64,000 nt of DNA, from assembly GCA_963920635.1 (NCBI GenBank), contig OY987298.1:109063309-109127308 (forward strand). The letters are read 5' to 3'. Source of the stretch: Pseudeuparius sepicola (Eukaryota > Arthropoda > Insecta > Coleoptera > Anthribidae). A program made the translations under genes and the position numbers. The notes beneath the pieces were generated by a model, which was not told the DNA's origin, did not search any database, and saw only the letters and a list, made by a program, of their open reading frames with translations. This document shows positions 34,761 to 45,377 of the stretch, in pieces. Numbering within the stretch: the first letter of the stretch is position 1; the number at the start of each line of letters is the position of its first letter.

Positions 34761-35759
34761 GGATTATTAGGAAATATGTCGAGTATTGCAAAACATGGTA
34801 GTCTTGGTTTGGCGACTTTCTTGCTTAAGATACGACGAGTACGCATTTGATTTCTGGCTATAAGTATTGTCACTTACTGGCATTGCAAAAGAATTAGGTA
34901 CTCCAAAAATTACTTCGTGGCGTCTTAATTAATAAACTTCCTTTTACAATGCCAATAAGCGACACAATATTCAAAAAATAGAAAAATCAGTAGCAATAGA
35001 CAATCACTCTGTATGTGATGTCAGTTGACGAGCGATGTGTACAGGGTGATTCATTTCTTACTTTTGGTGTGAGTAAAAGGATTTAACGGAAACACAAGGT
35101 TTCGTGAGACATTTACCTATATTGATAAAAGGGATACGCCTATGGAATATAAAAGAAAAATTTTAAAAATGAATAATCATTTTGACTATAGGTACACTCG
35201 TTCGTTTAAATATATGATAATTTTTTATTAGGGCTAGCAAGTTTCCTAGGCAAGCTAACTAATAAAATTACAATAATGCAATTTCTTATTCAAATTATTT
35301 TGGACATAGGTATAAATTAATTTGCTACCTATGGTAAAATTTTCAAAATTAACAATACAATTTCCTTAGGCGAAAAACCTTGACACATATGACAAGCTTA
35401 AAACACGACAATGTTACTTATTATTATAATAAAAAATGAATTTAACTTTCCAAAATATTTCTTAGATATTTGATCATTTTAAAAATTATTAAATCAACTT
35501 CAATAAAACCCAACAATAATTCCAACTTAAAAAAAGAAAATTCAAACTTCAAGAAACTTAAAAACTTGGATCGCTCACTTTTCTTTTCCCAGCAGTTATA
35601 GGTGCTTTTCTGGTTTCCTCCAGGGGATTTCAAGCAGAGATTCCCATTTATTCAGGGGGCCTCAACACCTGGGATCTCAGCGACATCGGAATGAAAGGAA
35701 AGAAACCTTGAAAAACACTTGGGGTGCGCATCGTTCTGTATTAAAGGAATCTGACGAAT
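34761..35759. other. Intronic stretch, no gene seen
   Basis: AT-rich. It contains an element end TACAGGGTGATTCATTTCT near 35040 without a recognised partner. Confidence 0.4.
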
Positions 35760-36060
35760 CAAATATGTCATTGTCATAGAATTGCTTCAAAACAGTTGAC
35801 CAATTACCTGGAACACTCGAAATGTTCATGTGCAAATATATGGTTGTTTTTCTCTACACCATCTCAACGTGCTGGATTTTTTTTAACTATACATAGATGG
35901 GTAAAAAATCGATTATATCAAAACCGCCCTAGACGTTATAAACAAATTATATCTAAAAATTACAGAAGCCTGTCAGTCAGTAAGTTCAGATGAGTTAAGG
36001 TGCCTGATGTGCATTCGCCTACTTGAAGCACCATGAAGGAACTTCAAAACATGTAAACTT
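35760..36060. mobile_element. Family-A element core fragment
   Basis: 35910-36010 matches the centre of the 726-1867 element (ATATCAAAACCGC, CTGTCAGTCAGTAAGT, GAGTTAAGGTG). The terminal arms are not preserved. Confidence 0.5.
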
Positions 36061-36842
36061 TGAAAAATTCAAACGGCGTAGGTCTAAATTATGCTTAAAA
36101 CAGGAAAAATGATTTTTCTTCAACCTCCGGTATCTCTAAAACCAAAAGCCCTGTATAAAAAGTGTATACTAAAAAATACCGCATTTTTACAAGATCCATT
36201 GATAGCTTGAGTTCTAGTAAAACTAAATCACCTTATAGAGATAGAATTGAAACATATAGGTAAGCTGGAATTTATGTTCCACAATACGAATATGCCCTGC
36301 ACAGGCGGCACATAAGCATTTTTGCATTATCCCCCTATTAATGTTATCGCTTAAACTACAGCAAACAGATCTAAATAGAGTTGCCGGGTTTTAATTTGTA
36401 TTAATCGTTTTAATATGTATGTAAATATACCTGCAACCTATCTACCTACCATCCGGCAGAAGTAAGTTTAAAGTTATATTTATATAAATCCAGTTGAAAT
36501 TGTGGGGTTCCGTTATGACCTCTGCAGGGCGCCAAAGTGTACCTATATGTATATTAACTTGTACTCACCGTGTGAAGATTGTTACGCCAGTATGTTTAGT
36601 CCAAGTTTGCAGTTAGAGAAATTGATATTTATAGGTTTTACAGCTCTTTATAGGTATTTTATTGCACGGTTATAGCTTGCACTTGTAAGTTTTGATCGGA
36701 CTCGAACATTCATAATATACAGTGTGTCCGTGGATGGAGTCTCCAAGAGGACAAAAATGGACCAAAAATTTCATTTTTAGACAAAAAGTCATTCTTGATA
36801 AAAGTAAAATATGGTCTACGGAGAGAATTTTGGATTTTTTTA

Positions 36843-37303
36843 TACAGGGTGCCCGAAAAATACAAAAACATGATATACCATTAAGAATAAACTACATTTA
36901 TTTTTAAAAATATCAAAAACTTTTACTTAGAAAAGTTGTTTAGAATTAAAAGACGTGTCAGATTGTAAATTTTCAAGTAATTCTTATGACTTTGATTTTT
37001 TGTTTTTTTTTTTACCTATTTAAATCAAAGTCGGCCGATTAGCTTGAAAAGTTATGAACGGACACGTCTTTTAATTCTAAACAACTTTTCTAAATACATG
37101 TTTTTGATATTTTTAAAAACAAAGGAGTTCCACACTTGGCAATCAAAAAAATCGAAGTTGCCTGATTTGTTTGAAAAGTGACAATCGCACACATCTTTTA
37201 ATTCTAAACAACTTTTCTAACTAAAAGATTTGATATTTTTAAAAATAATGGTAGTTTATTCTTGATGGTATTTCATGTTTTTGTATTTTTTGGGCACCCT
37301 GTA
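36843..37303. mobile_element. Hairpin MITE, TACAGGGTGCCC ends
   Basis: 461 bp. TACAGGGTGCCCGAAAAATA at 36843 is mirrored by TATTTTTTGGGCACCCTGTA ending at 37303. The inversion extends at least through GTTTAGAATTAAAAGACGTG. It lies about 120 bp upstream of the acceptor of the first peptide exon of Mip. Confidence 0.85.
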
Positions 37304-37426
37304 TAAAAAAACAAAAATTCCCTAAGAAGGCCATATTTTTCATTATTGCCCTCGATCATCCTGGATTACTATTGTTAATTATTAAAAATTTTAGCTGAAA
37401 CTTTGCTAGCAATTATTCCTTTACAG

Positions 37427-37600
37427 ACAGATATCGACTTACCAAAGCGAGATTGGAATAAAAACTTGAAGATGTGGGGTAAACGAGGTTGGAGTAACTT
37501 GCACGGCGGATGGGGGCTTAAGAGAAGTACATCAATCTGGGATGATTCTGACAACTATCCACCGATACTAGAAGACAAGAAGGCGTGGTCGAATCTACAG
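37427..37600 (+). CDS. Mip exon with peptides 1-2 and first part of peptide 3
   Basis: 58 codons, phase 0 at both ends, between TTACAG|ACAG and CTACAG|GTAAGC. After a short spacer (TDIDLPKR) it encodes DWNKNLKMWGKR (W-X6-W, amidation Gly, Lys-Arg), then GWSNLHGGWGLKR, in which a Leu sits between the Gly and Lys-Arg. The acidic spacer STSIWDDSDNYPPILEDKK follows, then AWSNLQ, which is completed by GGWGKR in the next exon. W-X6-W-amide is the signature of myoinhibitory peptide / allatostatin B, which inhibits visceral muscle and hormone synthesis and, in flies, acts on the sex-peptide receptor (family knowledge). The Leu should prevent amidation of peptide 2. Confidence 0.93.
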
Positions 37601-37816
37601 GTAAGCCTCTATAAATTACCTATTACACATGCGTGCATAGGAATAGCTCCGCCATTAATCTTTTTACTTTTAGCTACCTATATTTAAAAAATATATATAT
37701 TATTCAGTTTAAAAATATGCTAAATTCTAAAAATTTTTCTGAAAATGTCGCGATTTTGTCTAAAACTGTCGTTTTTCGTTGAGCCGCAGCGATTTTAAGT
37801 TAGCGTTCTAGAGCCG

Positions 37817-37960
37817 GCGTCATTTAAGCTTTCCCTAAGCCTTCGGTGAGAATTAGACGCCTTCGGCGCTACCGAAAAATCCAGAAATAATAAAAACACG
37901 CAATTTACAAGAGTGGTTTGGGAGGCTTCTCGGACGGATTTTCTAGAGATTCCCCAATAT
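37817..37960 (+). repeat. Dispersed repeat, partner at 61015-61140
   Basis: It shares AGCTTTCCCT, CACCGAAAAATC-like and GAGATTCCCC/GAGGATTCTC-type blocks in the same order with 61015-61140. Both are GC-richer than their flanks. Family unknown. Confidence 0.5.
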
Positions 37961-39377
37961 AAGGTTTTTTTTTTCAACTTTCAAACTTTGACTGACCAAG
38001 ATTGGAATTTTTATATCAAAGCATATTAAATTGTCTTTCAAACTGCATTTTTTTAAAAGGAAATATAATATATTTAAAGTAAAAAGTTTAACGATTGACC
38101 TAAGGGAAGATATGTCACAGACACTACTATTTCGATTGTGTGATTGGCTAGCTATGATTTTTTTAAATGACCAATTTACTATATTAGGCATTATTTTAAG
38201 CATAAAATGGGTAGTTTAAAAAAATAATGTAGAGACTTCTAGGACTGAACGAACTTCGAAAAATAAGACGAAGAGGTCATATAAAGGTTTGGTCAAAGGT
38301 TTGCAAAGCAAGACAAGAAATTAAATTCATTCTTTCCTTGCCCGACTCTCATTTGTATTTTAATAATAATTTTGTTATAATGTTTTCATGATTTTCAATT
38401 CGAAATACCTCTTAAGTCAAGACTTTCGTTTCTGTTGAAAGTTATTTTGATGTTGTTAAAACCTATTTTGTTTCAGCAAAGATAAGAAACTTGTTTTAGG
38501 TTCAACTATTTATTTGATAAGTTGTCGTGGTTGCATAAAATATAGAACTGAAAAGATTTCAGTTCAAACTTCTTAATTAGCGTTTGAATAACCTGGTACG
38601 ACGAAGAAAACTCTCTGGTTAACCAACTACGAAGACTCTTCAAAAAAAAACTCCTCACAGGATCCTCTTCACATAGAACGAGCTCCCGCCTTTTTTTTCC
38701 TCGTGCTGATGTCTGGACTCTGGACACACCGTGGCAAACTACTCCTCACGGCATCTCCTTCATGCAGGAAGGACGAGTTCACACAATTTTTTCCTGCTGA
38801 TCTCTTGACACCCCGACATCTCTTCTTTTTTTTCAAAACCAACAGTCTAAACACCCGTCATTACCACATCACGAGTGATTACATGTGTGCACATCAATGT
38901 CTGTGGTTCTCGATATGTGTGAACAAAATTCGCTACAAATGACCCGATCCACACTATGCCACACTAAAATGAAACGAAGTAACGCTTTAAAAGTTATACC
39001 TAGCTGCCAGGAATTAAGAAAATATACAGTTAATTTAGCAGCTATGAATGTAAAAATAGTGCCATTAGGATCTATGCATATTTCAAAAATACCCTTTTAA
39101 ATAAACAAACCTTTTAAATGCACTAGCTTTTCCAGCTAGTTGTAAATAAATTCTATTGATAGAGATAACCAAATGAATTGAACCCTTAAAAATAAATTAA
39201 TCCATAAATTAATCCACCCATTAATGGGTTGAATAAGGGTTGAATAATTATAAGAATTAAAATTAGAATGATTTTGTTTGTTGGTCGGGAAGTATGCATT
39301 TACTGTTGTGACCGCAGCGATATTATCGTCACCTACATTAATTATTTCTGTTATCAGTTATAATGATTACAGATGTC
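37961..39377. other. Intronic stretch, no gene seen
   Basis: AT-rich. Several short open frames have no recognisable content. No terminal repeats noted. Confidence 0.35.
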
Positions 39378-39553
39378 TAGTGGTTTTGCAAGATGTCTTG
39401 CTTTTAGCAAGATTTCTTGCAAAATTGCAAGAGTCTTGCAGAATGATTTCTCATCTTGTCTTGCAAAGCAAGACCAGAAATATAAAATTGTATTGTTCTT
39501 CCCGCAAGAACAAGACAAGAACAAGATATTTGCAAAAGTCTTGTGAAACACTA
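39378..39553. mobile_element. CAAGA-rich hAT MITE relative
   Basis: 176 bp. TAGTGGTTTTGCAAGA at 39378 and TCTTGTGAAACACTA ending at 39553 form inverted ends, and the interior is rich in GCAAGA/TCTTGC, as in the 15902-16823 element. No clean 8-bp duplication remains. It is probably an internally deleted relative. Confidence 0.6.
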
Positions 39554-40372
39554 GTCTGTCCAAACAGCTTTTGAACGAATCGAAATATTCGCACGAAATT
39601 TGGTAACTGTTTTTTTTTTGGTGGGATGGATTGAAATATTTTTATTAGCATAGTTTTGATGCGATTTGTAGGAGGCGCCACCTATGGCACTTCGCGTGTT
39701 CTCAACTTCAAAAGTTTTTTGGGCCTATGTGTATTCTTTTTTCTGATGTAAATATGTTTTCGTTTGAGGTTTTTATGCGAAAAGCTGTAAGCACTTTGTA
39801 GATGTATCTAGGAGTAACCGTTTTCGGAATATTTGCAGTTTAAAATTTTCATATAACAAACAATGACATTTCTATCCAAGCTGAATGAATCCTTCAGAGT
39901 AGGTTTCAACTAAGGCAAACAACCGTAGAACGTTTGTTATTTAATCAACTATTTTCAATTTTTATTAGCTTTATCATCTGACCCTACTTTTATATGAACT
40001 TTTCGTCTTATTTTTCGATGTTATTTAAACTCTAGAAGTGTGTACAGGGTGATCATTTATAGACGCCCATCAGCCTTTGTTATTGGCATCGCGACGCCTA
40101 GCGTAGTATTTGCAAAGAGTCGCTAAATGGGCCAATTTATTCTTTATATATCCTATATCATCTCCCATATAAAGGGTGTCCCAATAGGAACGCACATTTT
40201 CCGGGAACATCTATCCGTCATCGTTCACAACAGTTGCACATTACAAAGATCACTACCCATCGAATTCTCACAAAAGATCTTCATTTCCATGCATGCTTAT
40301 AAGATTCAACTGACACAAGACGCAAGAATTGAAGCCACTGGACCATGCGACACGCCGTACATTTTCTTCTTG

Positions 40373-40375
<3 letters not shown>

Positions 40376-40403
<28 letters not shown>

Positions 40404-41706
40404 TAGCATTTATTGCCCAACAGGTAACCCCCATTTACAGCACAAGTATATAATAACGAGTAAGATAATCACATATGCATATTAGGTACTAATAAACTAT
40501 ACATAAAAGACTACATAAAGAAAGCAGGATAAAGAAGCAATATAAAAAAGTAATATAAAAACCCGGATATAAGTGACAAAACATTACAGTGAACAAAGGC
40601 AAATAATTATGGTGTGTACACAGAACACAGAAAAAGTTTAAAAAGTGAAGTTGTCTAAATTATCAGCAGCCTCTCTTAGAATTACATTCAGATTATGGAA
40701 ATTAATATCACAGTGTTCACTCAGCTTATTAAAGTTATCACACATTAAAAACAAAGGTGTTCTAAAAAATAAATTTGTTCTCGCTCTATCACAATAAAAA
40801 GTGTTTGAGTTGCGAGTTCTAATGATAGATGGAACATAAAAATTAATTTGAGAGACGAGATCACATGCATCTATCTCGTTATGCAGAATCTTATGCAAAA
40901 ACTTCAGTGCTGCACATTTCCTTCTCAAATCTAAGGACTGAATCTGAAACCTAGTTGTTAGCTCAACATACGGAGTACCCATCGCGGGATATATTCCGTC
41001 TACCCTAAAAGCCAAAAATTTTAGAAACTTTTTCTGTACGCGTTCAATGGCTACTTTATGGCATCTATAAAATGGACACCATATGATTGAGGCATATTCA
41101 AGTTTAGAGCGAACAAAAGCTGAGAACAAGACTAACAAAGGACTAAATTGTGTGAAATTACGACAATTTCTTACTATGAAGCCATATGCCTTAGAGGCCT
41201 GGGTAACCTTCCATGAAATATGGTCGACAAACGACAACTTTGAGTCAAAAATGACACCTAAATCCTTCACTGAATCGCAACGAGAAAGAGCACATCCGGA
41301 AACACTATAGTTGTGTGCCAAAGTCGATTGTTTTTTAGTATAGCTCAAGACTTTACATTTAGCAATATTCAAGTGAAGCCGGTTTTCGTTGCACCACTGA
41401 TGAATACGATCAAGATCAAGCTGTAAGTGTATGCAATCCTCAATGGTATTAACCTCGGCATATAATTTTAGATCATCAGCAAATAGCACTCTACCACAAC
41501 TGAGCGAGTTCGCAATATCATCAACAAACAAGAGAAACAATAAGGGTCCCAGATTCGAGCCCTGTTGGACACCTGATTTTGGAGTATATTCAAACGAGTG
41601 AAATCCGTTATAGAAAACAGACTGTTTACGCTGATCAAGGTAATTGCACAATAAGGCCAATGCAGAGGAATTAAGACCATACATATTAATCTTCTCTATG
41701 AGTATA
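40376..41706 (-). mobile_element. 5'-truncated LINE inserted in the mariner-like element
   Basis: On the minus strand it runs from within the RT palm to a 3' UTR ending in GTTGGGCAATAAATGCTAT plus a (TTA)n tail (about 40377-40402 on the + strand as TAA repeats). The 5' truncation is abrupt at about 41706, next to mariner coding sequence. It is related in RT and 3'-end style to the LINE at 2880-6184. Confidence 0.85.
40638..41706 (-). pseudogene. LINE reverse transcriptase C-terminal part, frame intact but 5'-truncated
   Basis: About 355 residues remain in one frame. LIEKINMYGLNSSALALLC opens the surviving piece. SGVQQGSNLGPLLFLLFVDD carries the RT motif (Gln replaces the usual Pro), and FADDLKLY is the intact catalytic box. 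Then come the RIHQWCNENRLHLN, DLGVIFDSKLSF and YASIIWCPFYRCHK blocks, ending at a stop at 40638. The open frame reads on upstream to 41858, but those residues are the antisense of the transposase and not LINE. With no endonuclease it cannot move on its own. The uninterrupted frame suggests a younger insertion than the 2.9-6.2 kb LINE. Confidence 0.85.
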
Positions 41707-42270
41707 CCATGCAAAAAACACAAATGAATGTCGATTTTCCGAAGAATATTCTGTTCACCGATGAGGCACATTTTCATCTTAACGACTTCGTTAATAAACA
41801 AAATTGCCGGATTTGGGGTGAGGAAAATCCTAGAGTTATTCACGAGAAGAAAATGCATCCATTAATGTTTGGTGTGGAATTTGGGCAGGTGGAGTGATTG
41901 GACCATACTTTTTGAGGACGAGGCAGAAAATGCAGTTATTGCGAACAGCGAACGCTATCGTAACATGCTCACTGAGTTTTTTTGGCCTCAATTGAATGGT
42001 ATGGATACGGAAGCTACGCTACGTGGTATCAACAGGATGGTGCGACATGTCACACTACACGCGAAGCAATTCAGTTGTTGCAAGGAAAGTTTCCCGGTCG
42101 TGTCATCTCACGTAATGTAGATGGCCCGCAAGATCGTGCGATTTAACGCTTTGCGATTTCTTTTTTTGGGGTTTTTTTAAATCACGCGTATACGCTATAA
42201 ACCCAACAACAATACCACAGTTGAAGAACGAAAATGTAATTGAAAATTTCTCGAAAAGGATAAGAGTGTG
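41707..42270 (+). pseudogene. Mariner/Tc1-like transposase C-terminal region, frameshifted
   Basis: Pieces in order: ILFTDEAHFHLND (first catalytic Asp region), NKQNCRIWGEENPRVIHE, then in shifted frames FEDEAENAVIANSERYRNML, a W-Y-Q-Q-D-G-A-T-C-H-T block (second Asp) near 42030, and PARSCDLTLCDFFFWGFF near 42130 (third Asp region). At least two frameshifts make it non-functional. An N-terminal-side piece (IQLTQDARIEA) is at about 40310 before the LINE. Confidence 0.75.
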
Positions 42271-42469
42271 TCACCAAAGTCCGGGCGGCCATTTGTCAGA
42301 TATTATTTTCCACGTTTAATTGTAAAATATAAATAACACTTACTTGCAAAGAAATTATGACTTTTATTTCACAATTAAAATGTGCGTTCTTATTGGGACA
42401 CCCCAATATCTCCATTTCTTTGACATTTTCCACCAAGAGAGGCTGAGGATCTAAAATGATCACCCTGTA

Positions 42470-43824
42470 CACTGTTTTTAAACCCCCTGTTTGCGTCTTT
42501 GTTCGTTATATCTCTGAGCATTAGGTACCTCATTTTTAGTTACTTACCTTACTTACTTATCTACCACAAAGGCAGCTTCCATTCTCTAAACCTATTTTGG
42601 AATTTCCGGTAATTCTCTGTTGCAGCACAATTTTTAATTACCAGCACAACAGGAATAAAATACACGAAAGGGAGAGATCCGGAGTTATATTGCGTACATT
42701 TTAATTATCCAACTCATGAACTAAACCAACTTGAAATAAAGACCATTGTAGGAACTAGGAACCGAGTTTCTGCACTTTACTAAAATTAGTAATTTTCACA
42801 AAAGGCAAAACAGACCGAGAAAAACTCAGAAACATCACAATAAAGTAAATACCTACTTGGAGTCGGATGTTGTTCCTAATAATTAAATTCTGGTGTGTAT
42901 TCTACTTAGCCACTTAAATATGAATTTAATTCGTCTCCTAGGTAAACTTCTCTTTGTCTGATAAAAAAATTTGGGGCTTAACTCTTTGCCGAATACAGTC
43001 GGATGAAAAATATTTCAAATCCCTCCCACGGGTTTATTCACAAGCCACGAAAATAAAGCTCCCGAAAATGACTCCGATAAAACAGATAACGGTGAAAGGG
43101 GGCCAAATTCCCTCACAGATATAAAAGCAGAAACTCAAATATTGTCGAGGGGATTACATCAAATGAAGAGCTGAAATTCCATTTCTTGTACCCTAATTGG
43201 GTTATACGCGACTACATACCAAATGAATTAAAAACTATAAACGAAGTTATTAAAATTCAACAAGAACAACATTTATTAATTGTCTCATATAAGTCCAGGT
43301 CAATAACGAGCCCATTTGCACAATGAATAACAACTAATAACACGAACAAGAACAACACAGTTAACGGTAAAACTCACGAAACGTACAAAACCCGCGAATA
43401 TTTTCACTGCCCAAAGTTTGAACCCTTTTGAACGATCCGGAAAACCTTCACGGTCACTTCACAACACCGAAATAAAATTTGCCCGAGTACGCACCATAGA
43501 CGCAGCCGCAAGTAGCTGATTATGCCAAAATACCAAAATGAAAGTGTTTCCATGACGTTTGAAATTATTATTAAAATGAGTTGTAGTCATAGTTATTTTT
43601 ATTTGTAGAGGTATAATCGTGATTGCAATAGGTTTTTTATTTTATTATGTTCTTCTTCTTATCACTTGGGTAACTATTCACATCACAAATCAATGAGTGA
43701 CGTCATTAACTGGTTGAGACACATATACCAATGTTATACCAATGGTTAACCGAAAATTCCTAGGGATTTTGTGGAGAATGTCATCTGACAAAATCGGGAC
43801 TTCTTACAGTAATCGGGGTATACT
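42470..43824. other. Intronic stretch, no gene seen
   Basis: 42990-43150 is somewhat less AT-rich (CCCACGGGTTTATTCACAAGC) and could be low-copy intron sequence. No gene or clear element ends. Confidence 0.35.
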
Positions 43825-44626
43825 CAACATATGAGATTTTATTTTATTTTGCGCTGAATTAAAAACTGACTAAAACTGCATTAGATATGCCCTGAAACCA
43901 AAATAGGACCCTAAAAACTTCAAGCAGATAGCGCCCGCGGCACCTATATACAAGGGGGAGTCGGCACAGAGAAAAATGGTATAATAGAAAGTTGTTTGCA
44001 ATGAATTCAAATCCAAAATCATGGCCTTCTATTTAAAAAATATAATTTTTTTTATCCTTAGTTGCAATTTTTCATTTGCCCTTGAAAGAGATTTTACGCC
44101 GCCATGTTCTAACAATAATTTTTTAACCTATTCGCTCGCGCTAGATATGTTACTGTCATTTATACTGACCGTATGAAAAAAAAAAAACATTTTTTTTGTT
44201 GCGTTAGGTACGCAAAATAGTGTCCAAGTTTCACAACAAGTGACTTTGTGATTTCCTTCTTGCGCATACAAGTCTACAGAAGATGCTTGGTGTGGTATTT
44301 TAAATTAAATCAATCACCGCTCGATTTTATTGTTTTTAACTGCAACTAATTATAAAAATGTACAACATGTTTTTTTTTAATAGAAGGCCATGATTTTGTA
44401 TTTATGTATACTTCTTCATTGCAAACGACTTTCTATCATACCATTTTTCTCTACGATGCAAAATAATGTTACTTTACTCTTGTGCCGAGTTTTTGACTCG
44501 CCCTCGTATACCGCGATATCTGCTTGAACTTTTTAGGGCCTATTTTGGTCTCAGTACATGCCTAATACAGCCCCATAGTCAGATTTTTTATCTCGGCGCA
44601 AAATAAAAAAATCCCATATTATGTTG
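43825..44626. mobile_element. Hairpin element, ~800 bp, CAACATA ends
   Basis: The left arm (about 43825-44040) and right arm (about 44375-44626) are inverted: CAACATATGAGATTTTATTT against ATCCCATATTATGTTG, plus mirrored AGGGCCTATTTTGG, ACTTCAAGCAGATA and ATGGCCTTCTATT blocks. No coding. The ends lack ACAGGGTG, unlike most hairpins here. Confidence 0.7.
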
Positions 44627-44680
44627 CGTACATCCTGCCAGTGCCGAGCATCCTGCCGATCACTGTATACAGGGCATACA

Positions 44681-44878
44681 TGTATCTCTAAAATGGTGCA
44701 TTTTAGAGGGTAAGCATTTTAGAGGGTAAGTTAATAGTTAATAGAAGCTTTTTTTCATATTTTATAGTCCTGCGCATATATATGCGCATATATATGCGCA
44801 TATATATGCGCAGGACTATAAAATATGAAAAAAAGCTTCTATTAACTTACCCTCTAAAATGCACCATTTTAGAGATAC
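44681..44878. repeat. Near-perfect hairpin with GCGCATATATAT core
   Basis: TCTCTAAAATGGTGCATTTT on the left is mirrored by AAAATGCACCATTTTAGAGA on the right. The centre, 44771-44813, is a run of GCGCATATATAT units, itself self-complementary. A third copy of the arm is at 45383-45478. The left arm carries an internal 17-bp duplication of GCATTTTAGAGGGTAAG. Confidence 0.8.
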
Positions 44879-45377
44879 AGGGTGTGGAAGTTGAAAAAAA
44901 ATTCGTTTTTTGCGAATAGCTCCGGAACCGGTTATCTTACGGAACACAGCTTTTGTAAGCATTTTCTACTCATAATAAGCTATGTTTTTTTGTCGAAAAT
45001 TTTTTTTTAAGTCATACGTGGTGAAGGTTTTGAAGGGGTGGTGGGTGTTTTTCTCCCCAACTTTATTATTTAAAAAATGTTATTTCAAAAAATTGACCAT
45101 GTTTTTCAACATAAAAGTTGATTTTTCTCGAAAACGACCGACTTTAGAGCCCAAGACAAAGAGTACCTTTTTTGTGTAGAAAACATTGGCGGTTCAAATG
45201 GGCATCTCAAAATCGTATTTTTTTCCAGTAGCGTAGGAGTTGGGGAGAAAAACACCCACCACCCCTTCAAAACCTTCACCACGTATGACTTAAAAAAATT
45301 GGCCAAAAACATAGCTTATTAAAATGTTTACAAAAAAAATGCCGCAAAAAAACAATTTTTTTCAACTTCCACACCCT
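44876..45377. mobile_element. Hairpin MITE, TACAGGGTGTGGAAGTTG ends
   Basis: Ends TACAGGGTGTGGAAGTTG and CAACTTCCACACCCTG are inverted, and the mirrored ACACCCACCACCCCTTCAAA block shows arms close to 190 bp. It sits between inverted copies of the 44.7-kb arm, giving a stacked palindrome. Confidence 0.8.

Larger units (their letters stand above)
26113..37426 (+). other. Mip intron 2, 11.3 kb, repeat-laden
   Basis: It runs from GTAAAT at 26113 to TTATTCCTTTACAG ending at 37426 and is phase 0. It contains an AT-palindrome (27519-27672), hairpin-element fragments (27700-28110, 28241 on), two GC-rich islands, a MITE with 7-bp TSD, a 90-bp tandem duplication and a hairpin element just before the acceptor. 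No additional peptide exon was recognised inside, but a very small one cannot be excluded by eye. Confidence 0.75.
40174..42403 (+). mobile_element. Mariner/Tc1-superfamily transposon, interrupted by a LINE
   Basis: Inverted ends: GGGTGTCCCAATAGGAACGC at 40174 and GCGTTCTTATTGGGACACCC ending at 42403, about 27 bp each. The transposase N-terminal side is at about 40270-40375 and the C-terminal side at about 41707-42270. Both are on the + strand and are separated by the inverted LINE. Excluding the LINE the element is about 0.9 kb, so it was already shortened. Confidence 0.8.
40043..42469. mobile_element. Outer hairpin element (TACAGGGTGATCATTT ends) hosting two insertions
   Basis: TACAGGGTGATCATTTATAG at 40043 is mirrored by CTAAAATGATCACCCTGTA ending at 42469, with CAGCCTTTG/GAGGCTGAG also paired. 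About 130 bp on the left and 66 bp on the right belong to this element. Everything between is a mariner-like transposon that itself hosts a LINE. Confidence 0.7.

Noticed and set aside
34397..34791. Three overlapping open frames on both strands
   Set aside because: By-products of the GC-rich island; no consistent frame, no domain.
41709..41858. N-terminal extension of the 406-codon minus-strand frame of the LINE
   Set aside because: These residues are antisense to the mariner-like transposase; LINE homology begins only at about 41706.
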